Of a stretch of DNA of 44,021 bases, positions 1 to 7,728 are shown in pieces. The stretch's first letter is position 1. Each line of letters opens with the position of its first letter. Both the position numbers and the translations under genes were made by a program. This stretch comes from Alphaproteobacteria bacterium (lineage in GTDB: Bacteria > Pseudomonadota > Alphaproteobacteria > Micavibrionales > Micavibrionaceae): positions 1 to 44,021 of the forward strand of contig JAJFGQ010000058.1 of the NCBI GenBank assembly GCA_021776075.1. Direction: 5' to 3'. Under the pieces are notes generated by a model that made no database searches, had not been told where the DNA came from, and saw only the letters and a list, made by a program, of their open reading frames with translations.

Positions 1-103
1 CATTGACCAGATTCGCCGCCGTACGAGCCGTTGATCCCGACACAAAATGTTCGATTAATCGGTCTTGTTTGTATGTGCTTAAACGGCTTTTGCGCATGTC
101 CAT
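1..103 (-). CDS. IS1595-family transposase, N-terminal fragment cut by the window edge
   Basis: The minus strand is open from ATG at 103 to base 1 for 34 codons. The product begins MDMRKSRLSTYKQDRLIEHF and continues with a segment containing TARTAAN. This is the helix-turn-helix start typical of IS1595-group DDE transposases (Arg/Lys-rich start, KQDRLIEHF, then an Ala-rich recognition helix). A second in-frame ATG lies at 97. A purine-rich GAGAGAGG stretch upstream can act as ribosome binding site. The catalytic domain is outside the window, so intactness cannot be judged. Confidence 0.75.
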   Translation of the reverse strand, partial: MDMRKSRLSTYKQDRLIEHFVSGSTARTAANLVN

Positions 104-119
104 AGTGATAACCTCTCTC

Positions 120-138
120 GGTTATCTAGGACAGCCCC
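120..138. repeat. Terminal inverted repeat of the IS1595-type element
   Basis: On the plus strand the 19 bases are GGTTATCTAGGACAGCCCC. It ends in four C (four G when read into the element), as expected for the outer tip of this IS group. The partner repeat is beyond the left edge. The adjoining octamer 139-146 is the candidate target duplication. Confidence 0.65.
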
Positions 139-234
139 AAAAATTATATCAACAAAGAGAAATAAAACAAAGAGCACAACCATCTGATAAATAATAGCTG
201 AATAAGCCTTTTGGCTACTGCCACGCCAGAGCTG

Positions 235-264
235 TTGACATAAAGTCAAATTGTGCGCTAGGGT
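235..264 (+). promoter_or_regulatory. Possible sigma70-type promoter of moxR
   Basis: A perfect TTGACA lies at 235-240. The best -10 candidates, CTAGGG at 258-263 or TAGGGT at 259-264, are poor matches at 17-18 bp spacing. The region lies between the IS end and the moxR start at 307. Only the -35 box is convincing. Confidence 0.35.
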
Positions 265-306
265 CCTGCCAATCATCATTAAGAATAAGCGACAGGGAGA
301 ACGAGC

Positions 307-1416
307 GTGGCAAACGACCCGGAAAAAGAAAATCTGATGCAAAAGCCTCTCAGCAAGGAAGACAAGAAATTCCTTGAAAAAAAAGTTGAAGAATTTTCTG
401 AAAAACTAGGCAATGCCCATAAGGAAATTGCGACGGAAATCTGGGGACAGGACAAAGTCATCGGACTGACACTGGCCAGTATGGTCGCGAACGGACACCT
501 GCTTAATGTCGGCGTTCCCGGTCTGGCAAAAACACGCCTTGTCTCACGGGTTGCGACAGTTATGGGTCTTGACTTCAAACGGGTGCAATGTACGCCGGAT
601 TTAATGCCTCACGATATTCTTGGTTCTGAAGTACAGAACAGGGACCCGAAACTGGCACACGAATTTAATTTCGTCAAAGGGCCTGTTTTCACACAGTTCC
701 TTATGGTCGATGAAATTAATCGCGCCGCCCCCCGTACGCAGGCCGCGTTTCTGGAAGCCATGCAGGAAAGAAAAGTAACAATGGGGGGAACGACTTATTC
801 CTTAAAAAGACCCTTTCTGGTGATGGCCACACAAAACCCGATTGACCAACAGAGCACATACCCGCTTCCGGAAGCCCAATTGGATCGTTTTTTGATGAGA
901 CTTGATATTAACTATCCAGACGAAGAAAATGAAAAAAAGATGGTGATTGAGACGACAGGCAAAACAGCTGAAGAAGTGAAAGACTTATTTAGCAGACATG
1001 AAAAGGGAGAGGATCTAAGAATTGTTTCTGACCACCATAATGACAGCAGGCTTAAGGCTATTTTAGAGCCAAACGACCTCATTTTAATGCAGGATGTCGC
1101 CAGTCTTTTGCCTTTAAGCGATGACGTTATTGATGCCATCATGCAAATGGTCCGCCGGGCACGCCCATCAGACAGTAAGGCGCCTGACTATATCAAACAA
1201 AGTGTTGAATGGGGACCGGGGCCCCGCGCCTCTCAGGCTTTTGCGCAAGTCGCCAGAGCCCACGCACTTATGAGAGGTGAGATCGCTCCCAATGTGGGGG
1301 ATATTCTTGCTGTCATAGAGCCTGTGTTAGAACACCGCATGGTGCTGAACTACCTCGCCCGGGCAGAAGGTGTTAAGTTTCAGCATCTGACGCAAAAGCT
1401 GAAGAAAGATATATAG
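307..1416 (+). CDS. MoxR-family AAA+ ATPase
   Basis: MoxR ATPases act as chaperones for VWA-domain envelope or maturation partners. Visible motifs are Walker A GVPGLAKT (residues 69-76), Walker B FLMVDE (131-136), sensor-1 MATQNP, and the PLPEAQLDRF signature that follows it. At 369 residues it is somewhat longer than the usual ~320-330, with a charged N-terminal extension rich in Lys and Glu. The GTG start at 307 is preceded by AGGGAG with good spacing; ATG 337 is an alternative that would remove ten residues. In relatives a DUF58 gene usually follows at once. Here a convergent DUF4159 gene intervenes and DUF58 lies 5.4 kb downstream on the same strand. Confidence 0.93.
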   Translation: MANDPEKENLMQKPLSKEDKKFLEKKVEEFSEKLGNAHKEIATEIWGQDKVIGLTLASMVANGHLLNVGVPGLAKTRLVSRVATVMGLDFKRVQCTPDLMPHDILGSEVQNRDPKLAHEFNFVKGPVFTQFLMVDEINRAAPRTQAAFLEAMQERKVTMGGTTYSLKRPFLVMATQNPIDQQSTYPLPEAQLDRFLMRLDINYPDEENEKKMVIETTGKTAEEVKDLFSRHEKGEDLRIVSDHHNDSRLKAILEPNDLILMQDVASLLPLSDDVIDAIMQMVRRARPSDSKAPDYIKQSVEWGPGPRASQAFAQVARAHALMRGEIAPNVGDILAVIEPVLEHRMVLNYLARAEGVKFQHLTQKLKKDI

Positions 1417-1428
1417 GACGATCAGACC

Positions 1429-2238
1429 CTATCGATCCAGCCTCTTCAGTATTGTTTTGATAAAAGTCTGATCTGTTTTGTAGTTACCGGTCAGAGCAAA
1501 CATAACCATATTGACCCCGGCCCGAAGCGCCATTTTTCTTTCCCGCGAATAAGTCGGCAAGCTTGTTCCCGCCCACGCGGCGGCCCAGTTGCTTTTTCCT
1601 ATAATAACCGATGAAATATTTTCCGTTTTTTTAGCGCCGGGATTTTCCACCAATATCGAGTTAAAATTCTGACTACCCGGTAGCCCCGGTACAAGGTAAA
1701 AAGTTCTTGTCAGGACATGGTCTTTACCCATAGGGACCAACGGCTTCAGAGCAACTTTATCCAACACACGGCCCAACACATCATAATCATTTGATATGAT
1801 ATTCTGATCATGGATATCAAACAAAATCAGACCCCCTGTCTTAAGGTAATGCTGAACATTCTTCTGGGCTTTGTCAGATAATTTCTGAGCATCCTGTGTT
1901 ACAGGCCAATAAATAAACGGAAAAAAAGTAAGCTCGTCGCGTTCTATATCCAGAGCGACAATACCGGCCGGATCAACAGCTGTTTTTCGTTTCAAAGTAT
2001 CCTTCAAAGCGGCCATGCCTTTTCGAACATCCTCATTAATTTGCGGGGAAGAAGAAGGAACATAGGCCAGATGAAGAGCAGTGCTGTATTTGATCGCATC
2101 AGAAGGCGTGGTTGACCGCACTTGTGCGGGAGCCGGCAATTCATCAGCAAAGACTGTGGGAGCAAAGACTGCGGGCACACCCGCCATAGCCGTAAAAGCG
2201 GCAAGCAGTAGTCCGGCAGTTGCTTTTTTCATACCCAT
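1429..2238 (-). CDS. Stand-alone DUF4159 protein with signal peptide
   Basis: About 269 residues. A signal-like N-terminus (MGMKKATAGLLLAAFTAMAG, then an Ala-rich cleavage region) is followed by a full DUF4159 domain. Hallmarks are ERDELTFFPFIYWPV, a GGLILFD strand, HVLTRTFYLVPGLPG and the C-terminal NMVMFALTGNYKTDQ. In alphaproteobacteria this domain normally forms the C-terminal third of a ~900-residue BatA-type protein. Here that protein is encoded separately at 4701-6791 and lacks the domain. The start at 2238 is chosen because GGAGAGAGG lies 5 bases upstream; an upstream ATG at 2301 adds 21 residues but has no such site. The gene converges with moxR, leaving 12 bp between the stops. DUF4159 has no known activity. 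Confidence 0.85.
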   Translation of the reverse strand: MGMKKATAGLLLAAFTAMAGVPAVFAPTVFADELPAPAQVRSTTPSDAIKYSTALHLAYVPSSSPQINEDVRKGMAALKDTLKRKTAVDPAGIVALDIERDELTFFPFIYWPVTQDAQKLSDKAQKNVQHYLKTGGLILFDIHDQNIISNDYDVLGRVLDKVALKPLVPMGKDHVLTRTFYLVPGLPGSQNFNSILVENPGAKKTENISSVIIGKSNWAAAWAGTSLPTYSRERKMALRAGVNMVMFALTGNYKTDQTFIKTILKRLDR

Positions 2239-2350
2239 AAGGGCCTCTCTCCCCGAAACATCCCCGACACGACAACATATTGACAAAAACCCTTGTAACA
2301 TCTAGTCATAATGCAAGCTATACATTTTTTATAATCCTTTGGATTTTGTA

Positions 2351-4714
2351 ATGAAGCGATACAAAAAAACATTTGTTTCGAATCTGGCTGCGGCCATGCT
2401 GGCATTTAGTCTGGCGCAGGGGAGCGCTGTATGGGCTGACGAAGCGCCCGATACTAATTTTCCTGACGCCATGCGGGCAGACACAGCGCAAACAAAGCTC
2501 TCGCAGGACAAAGCCACACTGGCAAAAACCCCGCTGGCAAAAACCCAACTGACCAAAACATGGGCCGTGACAACAAATCCGATTGCGCCCATCAGCATGA
2601 TAGCGGGAATGGGACTGCTTGCCCTTGCTTTTAGCGTTCTGGGTGGCAGGCATAATATGAAAGGCGCATGGTGGCGCGCCACCGCCGGCGGTATGCTCAC
2701 CCTGCACCTTCTTCATCCCGAGTTTCTTCAGGAAGAACGCGAATTATTACCGACGGAAGTGGCTATCGTTGTTGACAAGAGCGCCAGTCAATCCCTTGAC
2801 GAGCGTGATAAAACAACCTCACTCATGCAAACGGCCCTTGTTGAACAGCTCTCAAAAATGCACGGCGTGAATATTCGTATCATTGAAGTCGAGGGCACGA
2901 AAAACGGTGTTGCTGTTGACGGCACACAGCTTTTTACTGCCCTTAATGCAGGACTCAGTGACGTATCCCATGATCGGCTTGGCGCTGTTTTCATATTCAC
3001 GGACGGGCAGGTTCACGACATTCCCGAAAAAAACAATTTGCTGGAAAATGGCGTGCCTCTGCACGTTCTTCTGTCCGGTAAAAAAGACGAATATGACCGC
3101 CGTATCATCCTCGATCAAACATCGCGCTTCGGTCTTGTGAACAAGGAGCAGAAAATCCGGTTTCATATACGCGATGAAGGCCGCACGCCAAATGAAGGTG
3201 AGAAAATCGGCTATACGGTCCGTCATGAAGGCCGGGAGATTGCTACCGGGTTTGCTGCGCCGGACAACGTGGTGGAAACACGTGTGAATGTACCGCACAC
3301 CGGCGCCAATATTATTGAAATCACCACAGACTCCCTGCCCGGCGAATTAACCACTGTTAATAACCGCGTTGTCACAACGATTGAAGGTATCCGCGAAGCG
3401 CTTAGTGTTTTGCTCCTGTCGGGAAAACCGGATGCCAATACACGCATGTGGCGGGATTTGCTCAAATCCGATCCCGATACCAATCTCGTCCATTTTACGG
3501 TTTTAAGAGGACAGAATCAGGATGATAAAACGCCGCGGAGGGAACTCTCACTTATAGCCGTCCCGACGGATGAAGTGTTTTCTGAAAAGATCAATGATTT
3601 TGATCTGATTATTTTTGACCATTACGAAGAGCGTGGTCTTCTGAAAGAACAGCATTTTAACAATATAACAAATTACGTCAGGAACGGCGGAGCCTTACTG
3701 ACTGTTGCCGGTCCCGAATATATTGGAGGAGGCAGTGTTTACGGAACAAGTCTTTCCTCTATTTTACCTGCTGCACCCGCCAGCGATGTTATTAAAGCGC
3801 CTTATATTCCACAAGTCACCGACCTTGGCAAACGCCATCCCGTTACACGCAATCTGGAAGACTCGAACACAGATGATCCTTCCCAACAACCATCATGGGG
3901 CCATTGGTACCTTCTGGTGAATACAGCCGTGCCTTTGAGCGGCGATGTCATCATGACGGGAGCCGATAACAAACCGTTACTCATTCTCGATCATAGAGAC
4001 AAGGGCCGCATTGCCATGCTTATGTCCGACAACGCATGGCTCTGGGCGCGGGGACATGAAGGCGGCGGGCCAAGTGCTGAACTTTTGCGCAGAACAGCCC
4101 ACTGGCTGATGAAAGCGCCTTCTCTCGAAGAAGAAGCGCTCCGTATGAGTATAAAAAATGACGCGCTGACGATTGAGCAGCAAACAATTGCGGAAAAAAG
4201 CACCCCTGTAACAGTGAAGACGCCATCCGGCAAAACTGTGATGGTTACACCAACGCTAACGGAAGATGGCTTTTGGCGCAGCACAATACCGGCTGATGAA
4301 GTTGGTTTATACAGCGCCGAACAGGCTGGAAAACAATTACTCACAGCGTTTATAAATGCCGGTTCCCGTAACCCGAAGGAGTTCATCAGCACCCTCTCAA
4401 CGCCCGATCTTCTGAGGCCGTTTGTCAGGGAAACCGGCGGACAAATCAAAAGGATGCTTGATAAAGAAGGCCATCTTGATGTACCGCGGCTTATATCGCA
4501 CCGCTCTCCAAAAGCCGGTAAAGAAATGAACATCCGTATGAGCGAGGCAAGCACGCTGAAACGCACTCACAGAACGCCGCTTATTCCCGGTTGGCTGGGA
4601 GTTATTTCTATATTGGGGGCGCTTGCCGCAGCCTATTATCGGGAAGGTGACGGTACCTTACCCTTTAAAAAGATACCGCCAAAGACAGGAGGGCCAAAAA
4701 ATGACGGTCCTTAA
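2351..4714 (+). CDS. Large VWA-like membrane protein of the MoxR/DUF58 cluster
   Basis: 787 residues. A signal peptide (about residues 1-30, ending VWADEA) is followed by a hydrophobic segment near 80-100 (ISMIAGMGLLALAFS). A VWA-like domain starts at AIVVDKSASQS (about 140), whose DxSxS metal-site motif is intact, with FTDGQ further on. A glutamine-amidotransferase-like fold is suggested by FDLIIFDHYEERG and GGALLTVAGPEYIGGG. One C-terminal membrane helix near 750 (GWLGVISILGALAAAYY) and a Lys/Pro/Gly-rich tail close the protein. It matches the large membrane protein usually found with DUF58 and DUF4159 genes. ATG 2351 is preferred over TTG 2339. It overlaps the next gene by 14 bp, so they are probably cotranscribed. 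TATAAT at 2330-2335 lies very close to the start. Confidence 0.82.
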   Translation: MKRYKKTFVSNLAAAMLAFSLAQGSAVWADEAPDTNFPDAMRADTAQTKLSQDKATLAKTPLAKTQLTKTWAVTTNPIAPISMIAGMGLLALAFSVLGGRHNMKGAWWRATAGGMLTLHLLHPEFLQEERELLPTEVAIVVDKSASQSLDERDKTTSLMQTALVEQLSKMHGVNIRIIEVEGTKNGVAVDGTQLFTALNAGLSDVSHDRLGAVFIFTDGQVHDIPEKNNLLENGVPLHVLLSGKKDEYDRRIILDQTSRFGLVNKEQKIRFHIRDEGRTPNEGEKIGYTVRHEGREIATGFAAPDNVVETRVNVPHTGANIIEITTDSLPGELTTVNNRVVTTIEGIREALSVLLLSGKPDANTRMWRDLLKSDPDTNLVHFTVLRGQNQDDKTPRRELSLIAVPTDEVFSEKINDFDLIIFDHYEERGLLKEQHFNNITNYVRNGGALLTVAGPEYIGGGSVYGTSLSSILPAAPASDVIKAPYIPQVTDLGKRHPVTRNLEDSNTDDPSQQPSWGHWYLLVNTAVPLSGDVIMTGADNKPLLILDHRDKGRIAMLMSDNAWLWARGHEGGGPSAELLRRTAHWLMKAPSLEEEALRMSIKNDALTIEQQTIAEKSTPVTVKTPSGKTVMVTPTLTEDGFWRSTIPADEVGLYSAEQAGKQLLTAFINAGSRNPKEFISTLSTPDLLRPFVRETGGQIKRMLDKEGHLDVPRLISHRSPKAGKEMNIRMSEASTLKRTHRTPLIPGWLGVISILGALAAAYYREGDGTLPFKKIPPKTGGPKNDGP

Positions 4715-6791
4715 ATCTATCAAAAAAGCTTTTAAGCTGGCTGCTATGGCTACCATTGCGCCCCTGACCCTTCCGTCTACAGCTATCGCATCGGGACTGG
4801 CGCTTGGACCTGTGACCTTTAGCGCCCCTTTGGTCCTGATGGGAGCCGTGGCTTTGCCTGTGCTGTGGTGGCTAATGAAAAGCACACCGACAAAGCCGAC
4901 AATAGAGGCTTTTCCCGCCATGCGTATATTATTTAATATGAAGAGTCAGGATCAGGAACCGGCGATCATGCCTTTGTGGCAAAGGCTTCTTCGTATGACG
5001 GCCGCTACAATGATTATAGCCGGTCTGGCACAACCAAGTCTTAATCCAGATGAGCCCCTTAAAGGCGACGGTTCTATCATGATGGTCGTCGATAACGGAT
5101 GGGCCGCAGCACGAAACTGGTCAGAACGCACAGAAGAAATGAAGAGGCTGCTTGATCGCGCCGCACGCGATGGGCGGCAAGTCAGCATACTATCAACAGC
5201 ACCGCCGGAAGATGGTGGTATTATTCGCATAAACGGCCCCCTAGATGCCGATGACGCACAACACATTATAAACGAGCTAAAACCCCGGCCATGGCCGGTG
5301 GATCGTGAGGCCGCCTTAAAAGCTTTAAAAACACCGGAAACGGCGGGAAGTACTTCGGTTATCTGGCTCAGCAACGGATTAGACGGCAAAGGCACACTGG
5401 CGCTGGCTAGCCGTCTTCAAAAATTCGGCACATTAACGATTCTGGAAGATGCGCCGCAGGAAACCGCTCAGCTGTTGATAGAACCGAGTGTGACCTCCGA
5501 CGCACTGGCTGTTACGGTACGCCGTCTGGCCGGATCGAAAAACGATGTTGTTTCTTTAACAGCCAGAGATGAGTCCGGAGATGCCATTGCTCAGGTCACT
5601 GTCAATTTTGAGCCGGGAAAAATGGAGAAAAAAGCAACATTCGACCTGCCGATAGAGATTAAAAACCAAATCACCCGCATTGCCATTGATGGCGAAAACA
5701 CAGCAGGGGCTACGGTGTTGCTGGATGAGCGGTGGCGTCGTCGTCCGGTAGGCCTGATCACTGCCGGTGCAAAGAATACCAGCCAGCCTCTTTTAAACGA
5801 ATCCAACTATATTGAACGCGCGCTTGATCCCTACGCTGACCTTCATCAGGGTGCCATCGGCAACCTCCTGCAACAAAAGCTCGCTGTTATGATTATGACG
5901 GACTCTATTGCTATTGATGAAACAACAGGCAAAAAAGTTAAGGACTGGGTGAACGAAGGGGGGACGTTACTGCGCTTTGCTGGACCTCGTCTAGCAGAGC
6001 AAACAAATGACGATTTACTTCCTGTAAAATTGCGTCAGGGCGAACGCATTCTGGGTGGGAAAATGTCAGGAACCATGGCCGGCAAGCTGGCACCTTTTGA
6101 ACCTGCATCACCCTTCTATGGGATCAACCTTCCGGGAGATGTAACAATTGAACGGGAGGTTCTGGCACAACCGGGCCTTGATCTGGATAAACGGACATGG
6201 GCCAGCCTTAAAGACGGCACACCCTTTGTAACAGCAGAAAAACGCGGCAAAGGCTGGATCGTTCTTGTCCACACGACGGCAGATAGAGACTGGTCAAATC
6301 TGGTCCTGTCGGGGCTTTTTGTTGATATGATGCGCGCTGTCGTTTCCCATAGTCAGGGTATATCCGGGGGGGCGGATGGATTGGATAACGCACTACCGCC
6401 CTTAAAAATATTGAACGGACACGGTCAATTGATCGACCCTTTGCCGGCCGTTATGAATTTGACAAAAGAAGCCGTTGAACAGGCTAAAATAGGACCACAG
6501 TTCCCGCCGGGGTTTTACGGGAATGAAAACATCAGGCAAGCCCATAACCTTTCTGCGGCTGTACCCGTGATGAAGGCCCTTCCCGATATACCTGAAAACG
6601 TCTCGCGCGGCACCTATAAATCGATGCACAAGGAAACAGACCTTGCCGGCCCCCTTCTGTCCGGCGGTTTCGCACTGGTCTTGATTGACCATCTGCTATT
6701 ACTGGGACAACGGGGCGTATTTTCACGTTCCAGAAGAAAGAAACAGAAGCAGAAACCTGTTTCGCCAAAACCGATACAGGCGGCACCATAA
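4701..6791 (+). CDS. BatA-like aerotolerance regulator lacking the usual C-terminal DUF4159 domain
   Basis: 696 residues. Two hydrophobic segments lie in the first 120 residues, the first followed by the BatA-type stretch PVLWWLMKSTP and FPAMRILFNM. Next comes a VWA-like region whose metal motif is degenerate (MVVDNGWAA). A glutamine-amidotransferase-like domain follows (GAIGNLLQQKLAVMIMTDS, VNEGGTLLRFAGPRLA), then a C-terminal membrane helix near 650-670 and a short basic tail. In alphaproteobacteria this architecture normally continues into DUF4159. Here it stops, and DUF4159 is encoded at 1429-2238 on the other strand. ATG 4701 has AGGAGG 8 bases upstream and lies inside the end of the preceding gene. 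The next gene starts 2 bases after the stop. Confidence 0.83.
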   Translation: MTVLKSIKKAFKLAAMATIAPLTLPSTAIASGLALGPVTFSAPLVLMGAVALPVLWWLMKSTPTKPTIEAFPAMRILFNMKSQDQEPAIMPLWQRLLRMTAATMIIAGLAQPSLNPDEPLKGDGSIMMVVDNGWAAARNWSERTEEMKRLLDRAARDGRQVSILSTAPPEDGGIIRINGPLDADDAQHIINELKPRPWPVDREAALKALKTPETAGSTSVIWLSNGLDGKGTLALASRLQKFGTLTILEDAPQETAQLLIEPSVTSDALAVTVRRLAGSKNDVVSLTARDESGDAIAQVTVNFEPGKMEKKATFDLPIEIKNQITRIAIDGENTAGATVLLDERWRRRPVGLITAGAKNTSQPLLNESNYIERALDPYADLHQGAIGNLLQQKLAVMIMTDSIAIDETTGKKVKDWVNEGGTLLRFAGPRLAEQTNDDLLPVKLRQGERILGGKMSGTMAGKLAPFEPASPFYGINLPGDVTIEREVLAQPGLDLDKRTWASLKDGTPFVTAEKRGKGWIVLVHTTADRDWSNLVLSGLFVDMMRAVVSHSQGISGGADGLDNALPPLKILNGHGQLIDPLPAVMNLTKEAVEQAKIGPQFPPGFYGNENIRQAHNLSAAVPVMKALPDIPENVSRGTYKSMHKETDLAGPLLSGGFALVLIDHLLLLGQRGVFSRSRRKKQKQKPVSPKPIQAAP

Positions 6792-6792
6792 A

Positions 6793-7728
6793 ATGAAAAC
6801 CGACAAGCTTAAAAAACTGTACGATTTGCTTTCTGAAGTTGACAAAACCTATAGCCAGCTTCCTTTGAATGTGACACTGGAAATTGAAAAAATAAGTCAG
6901 GGCCTATCGGAATTTGCACCGCGCAAATTGTCCCGCCGGGGACAGGGAACGGAGTTTTTTGAGTCACGTACTTTCCGGCAAGAGATAGACGAAGTCCGCA
7001 ATATAAATGCCCGCCTTTCGGCACGGGCAGGCAAGCCCATTGTCATTGAGAAAGAAGCGGAAATCCGGCAGCATTTTTACCTGTGGCGCGATGCAACTAA
7101 CTCGATGGACTATACATCTAACGATACCTGCCACACGAAAAAGCTGGCTGCCGAAATTATGCTTCTGGCTTTTGCAAAACATTTGGCTCTGAACGAAGAA
7201 ATGATAAGCATTCTTGACGGCAAAGGTACGTACCACGGCAACAAGGCCCCTGAATGGCTAGCAAAGCAATTGCTCGATGTCACGATTATGACGGGTGATA
7301 TGCCTGTCGTCGCCCAACAACTGCCCCGCGATAGCACAGTCGCTATGTTCAGCGATTTTATGATGGACACCTCTTCGTTAATAAAAGGTTTGAACCGGCT
7401 CACAGGATCGGGTCTAAAGGGCTTTCTGGTTATGGTCCTTGACCCGCAGGAGGTTGATTTTAAATTCAAAGGTCATGTGGAATTTCAGGGCATGGAAGGC
7501 GAAGGCAAAAAAAGCTTCAAAAAAGTCGAAACGATGCGAAGCCTCTATCAGGAGAAAATGCGCGATCATATTCTGGAAGTGCAAAGGCTGTCTGCGGCCA
7601 AAGGGTTTCAATTAATCATTCAGCGTACAGACGAGCCTCTTCATGATGCCTTGCTAGCGATTTACGGCCTGTCTTCCAAAAAATCCCCGGCACATACTCT
7701 GATGCGACCCGAAGGACTTTCTCTGTAA
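6793..7728 (+). CDS. DUF58 domain protein
   Basis: 311 residues, soluble. The DUF58 signature is seen as RRGQGTEFFESRTFRQEIDE with VRNINARLSAR (about 50-85), then the VWA-like strand FYLWRDATNSMDY (about 98-110) and MFSDFMMD further on. DUF58 proteins are regular partners of MoxR ATPases, thought to be membrane-associated VWA-like adaptors. The metal motif reads DATNS, with Thr in place of the first Ser of DxSxS. It starts one base after the BatA-like stop, and its own stop overlaps the next start (TAATG), so translation is probably coupled on both sides. Longer in-frame starts exist but lie inside the upstream gene. Confidence 0.87.
   Translation: MKTDKLKKLYDLLSEVDKTYSQLPLNVTLEIEKISQGLSEFAPRKLSRRGQGTEFFESRTFRQEIDEVRNINARLSARAGKPIVIEKEAEIRQHFYLWRDATNSMDYTSNDTCHTKKLAAEIMLLAFAKHLALNEEMISILDGKGTYHGNKAPEWLAKQLLDVTIMTGDMPVVAQQLPRDSTVAMFSDFMMDTSSLIKGLNRLTGSGLKGFLVMVLDPQEVDFKFKGHVEFQGMEGEGKKSFKKVETMRSLYQEKMRDHILEVQRLSAAKGFQLIIQRTDEPLHDALLAIYGLSSKKSPAHTLMRPEGLSL

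Larger units (their letters stand above)
1..138 (-). mobile_element. IS1595-family insertion sequence, one end (continues beyond the left edge)
   Basis: The element is read from its outer end inward on the minus strand. The end at 120-138 reads GGGGCTGTCCTAGATAACC on the minus strand, the kind of terminal repeat I know from IS1595-type elements. The transposase start follows directly at 103. The AT-rich octamer just outside (139-146, AAAAATTA) would fit the 8-bp target duplication this family makes, but the second copy lies outside the window. The element sits about 170 bp upstream of the moxR start, so it could affect expression of that gene. Confidence 0.75.

Noticed and set aside
3-194. 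A 63-codon plus-strand frame at the left edge
   Set aside because: It crosses the IS end and runs antisense to the transposase start, which has family-type text; the plus frame has no such support.
2329-2716. Minus-strand frames inside the VWA-like protein gene
   Set aside because: They are shadows of the strongly supported plus-strand gene; no ribosome site and odd Cys/His-rich composition.
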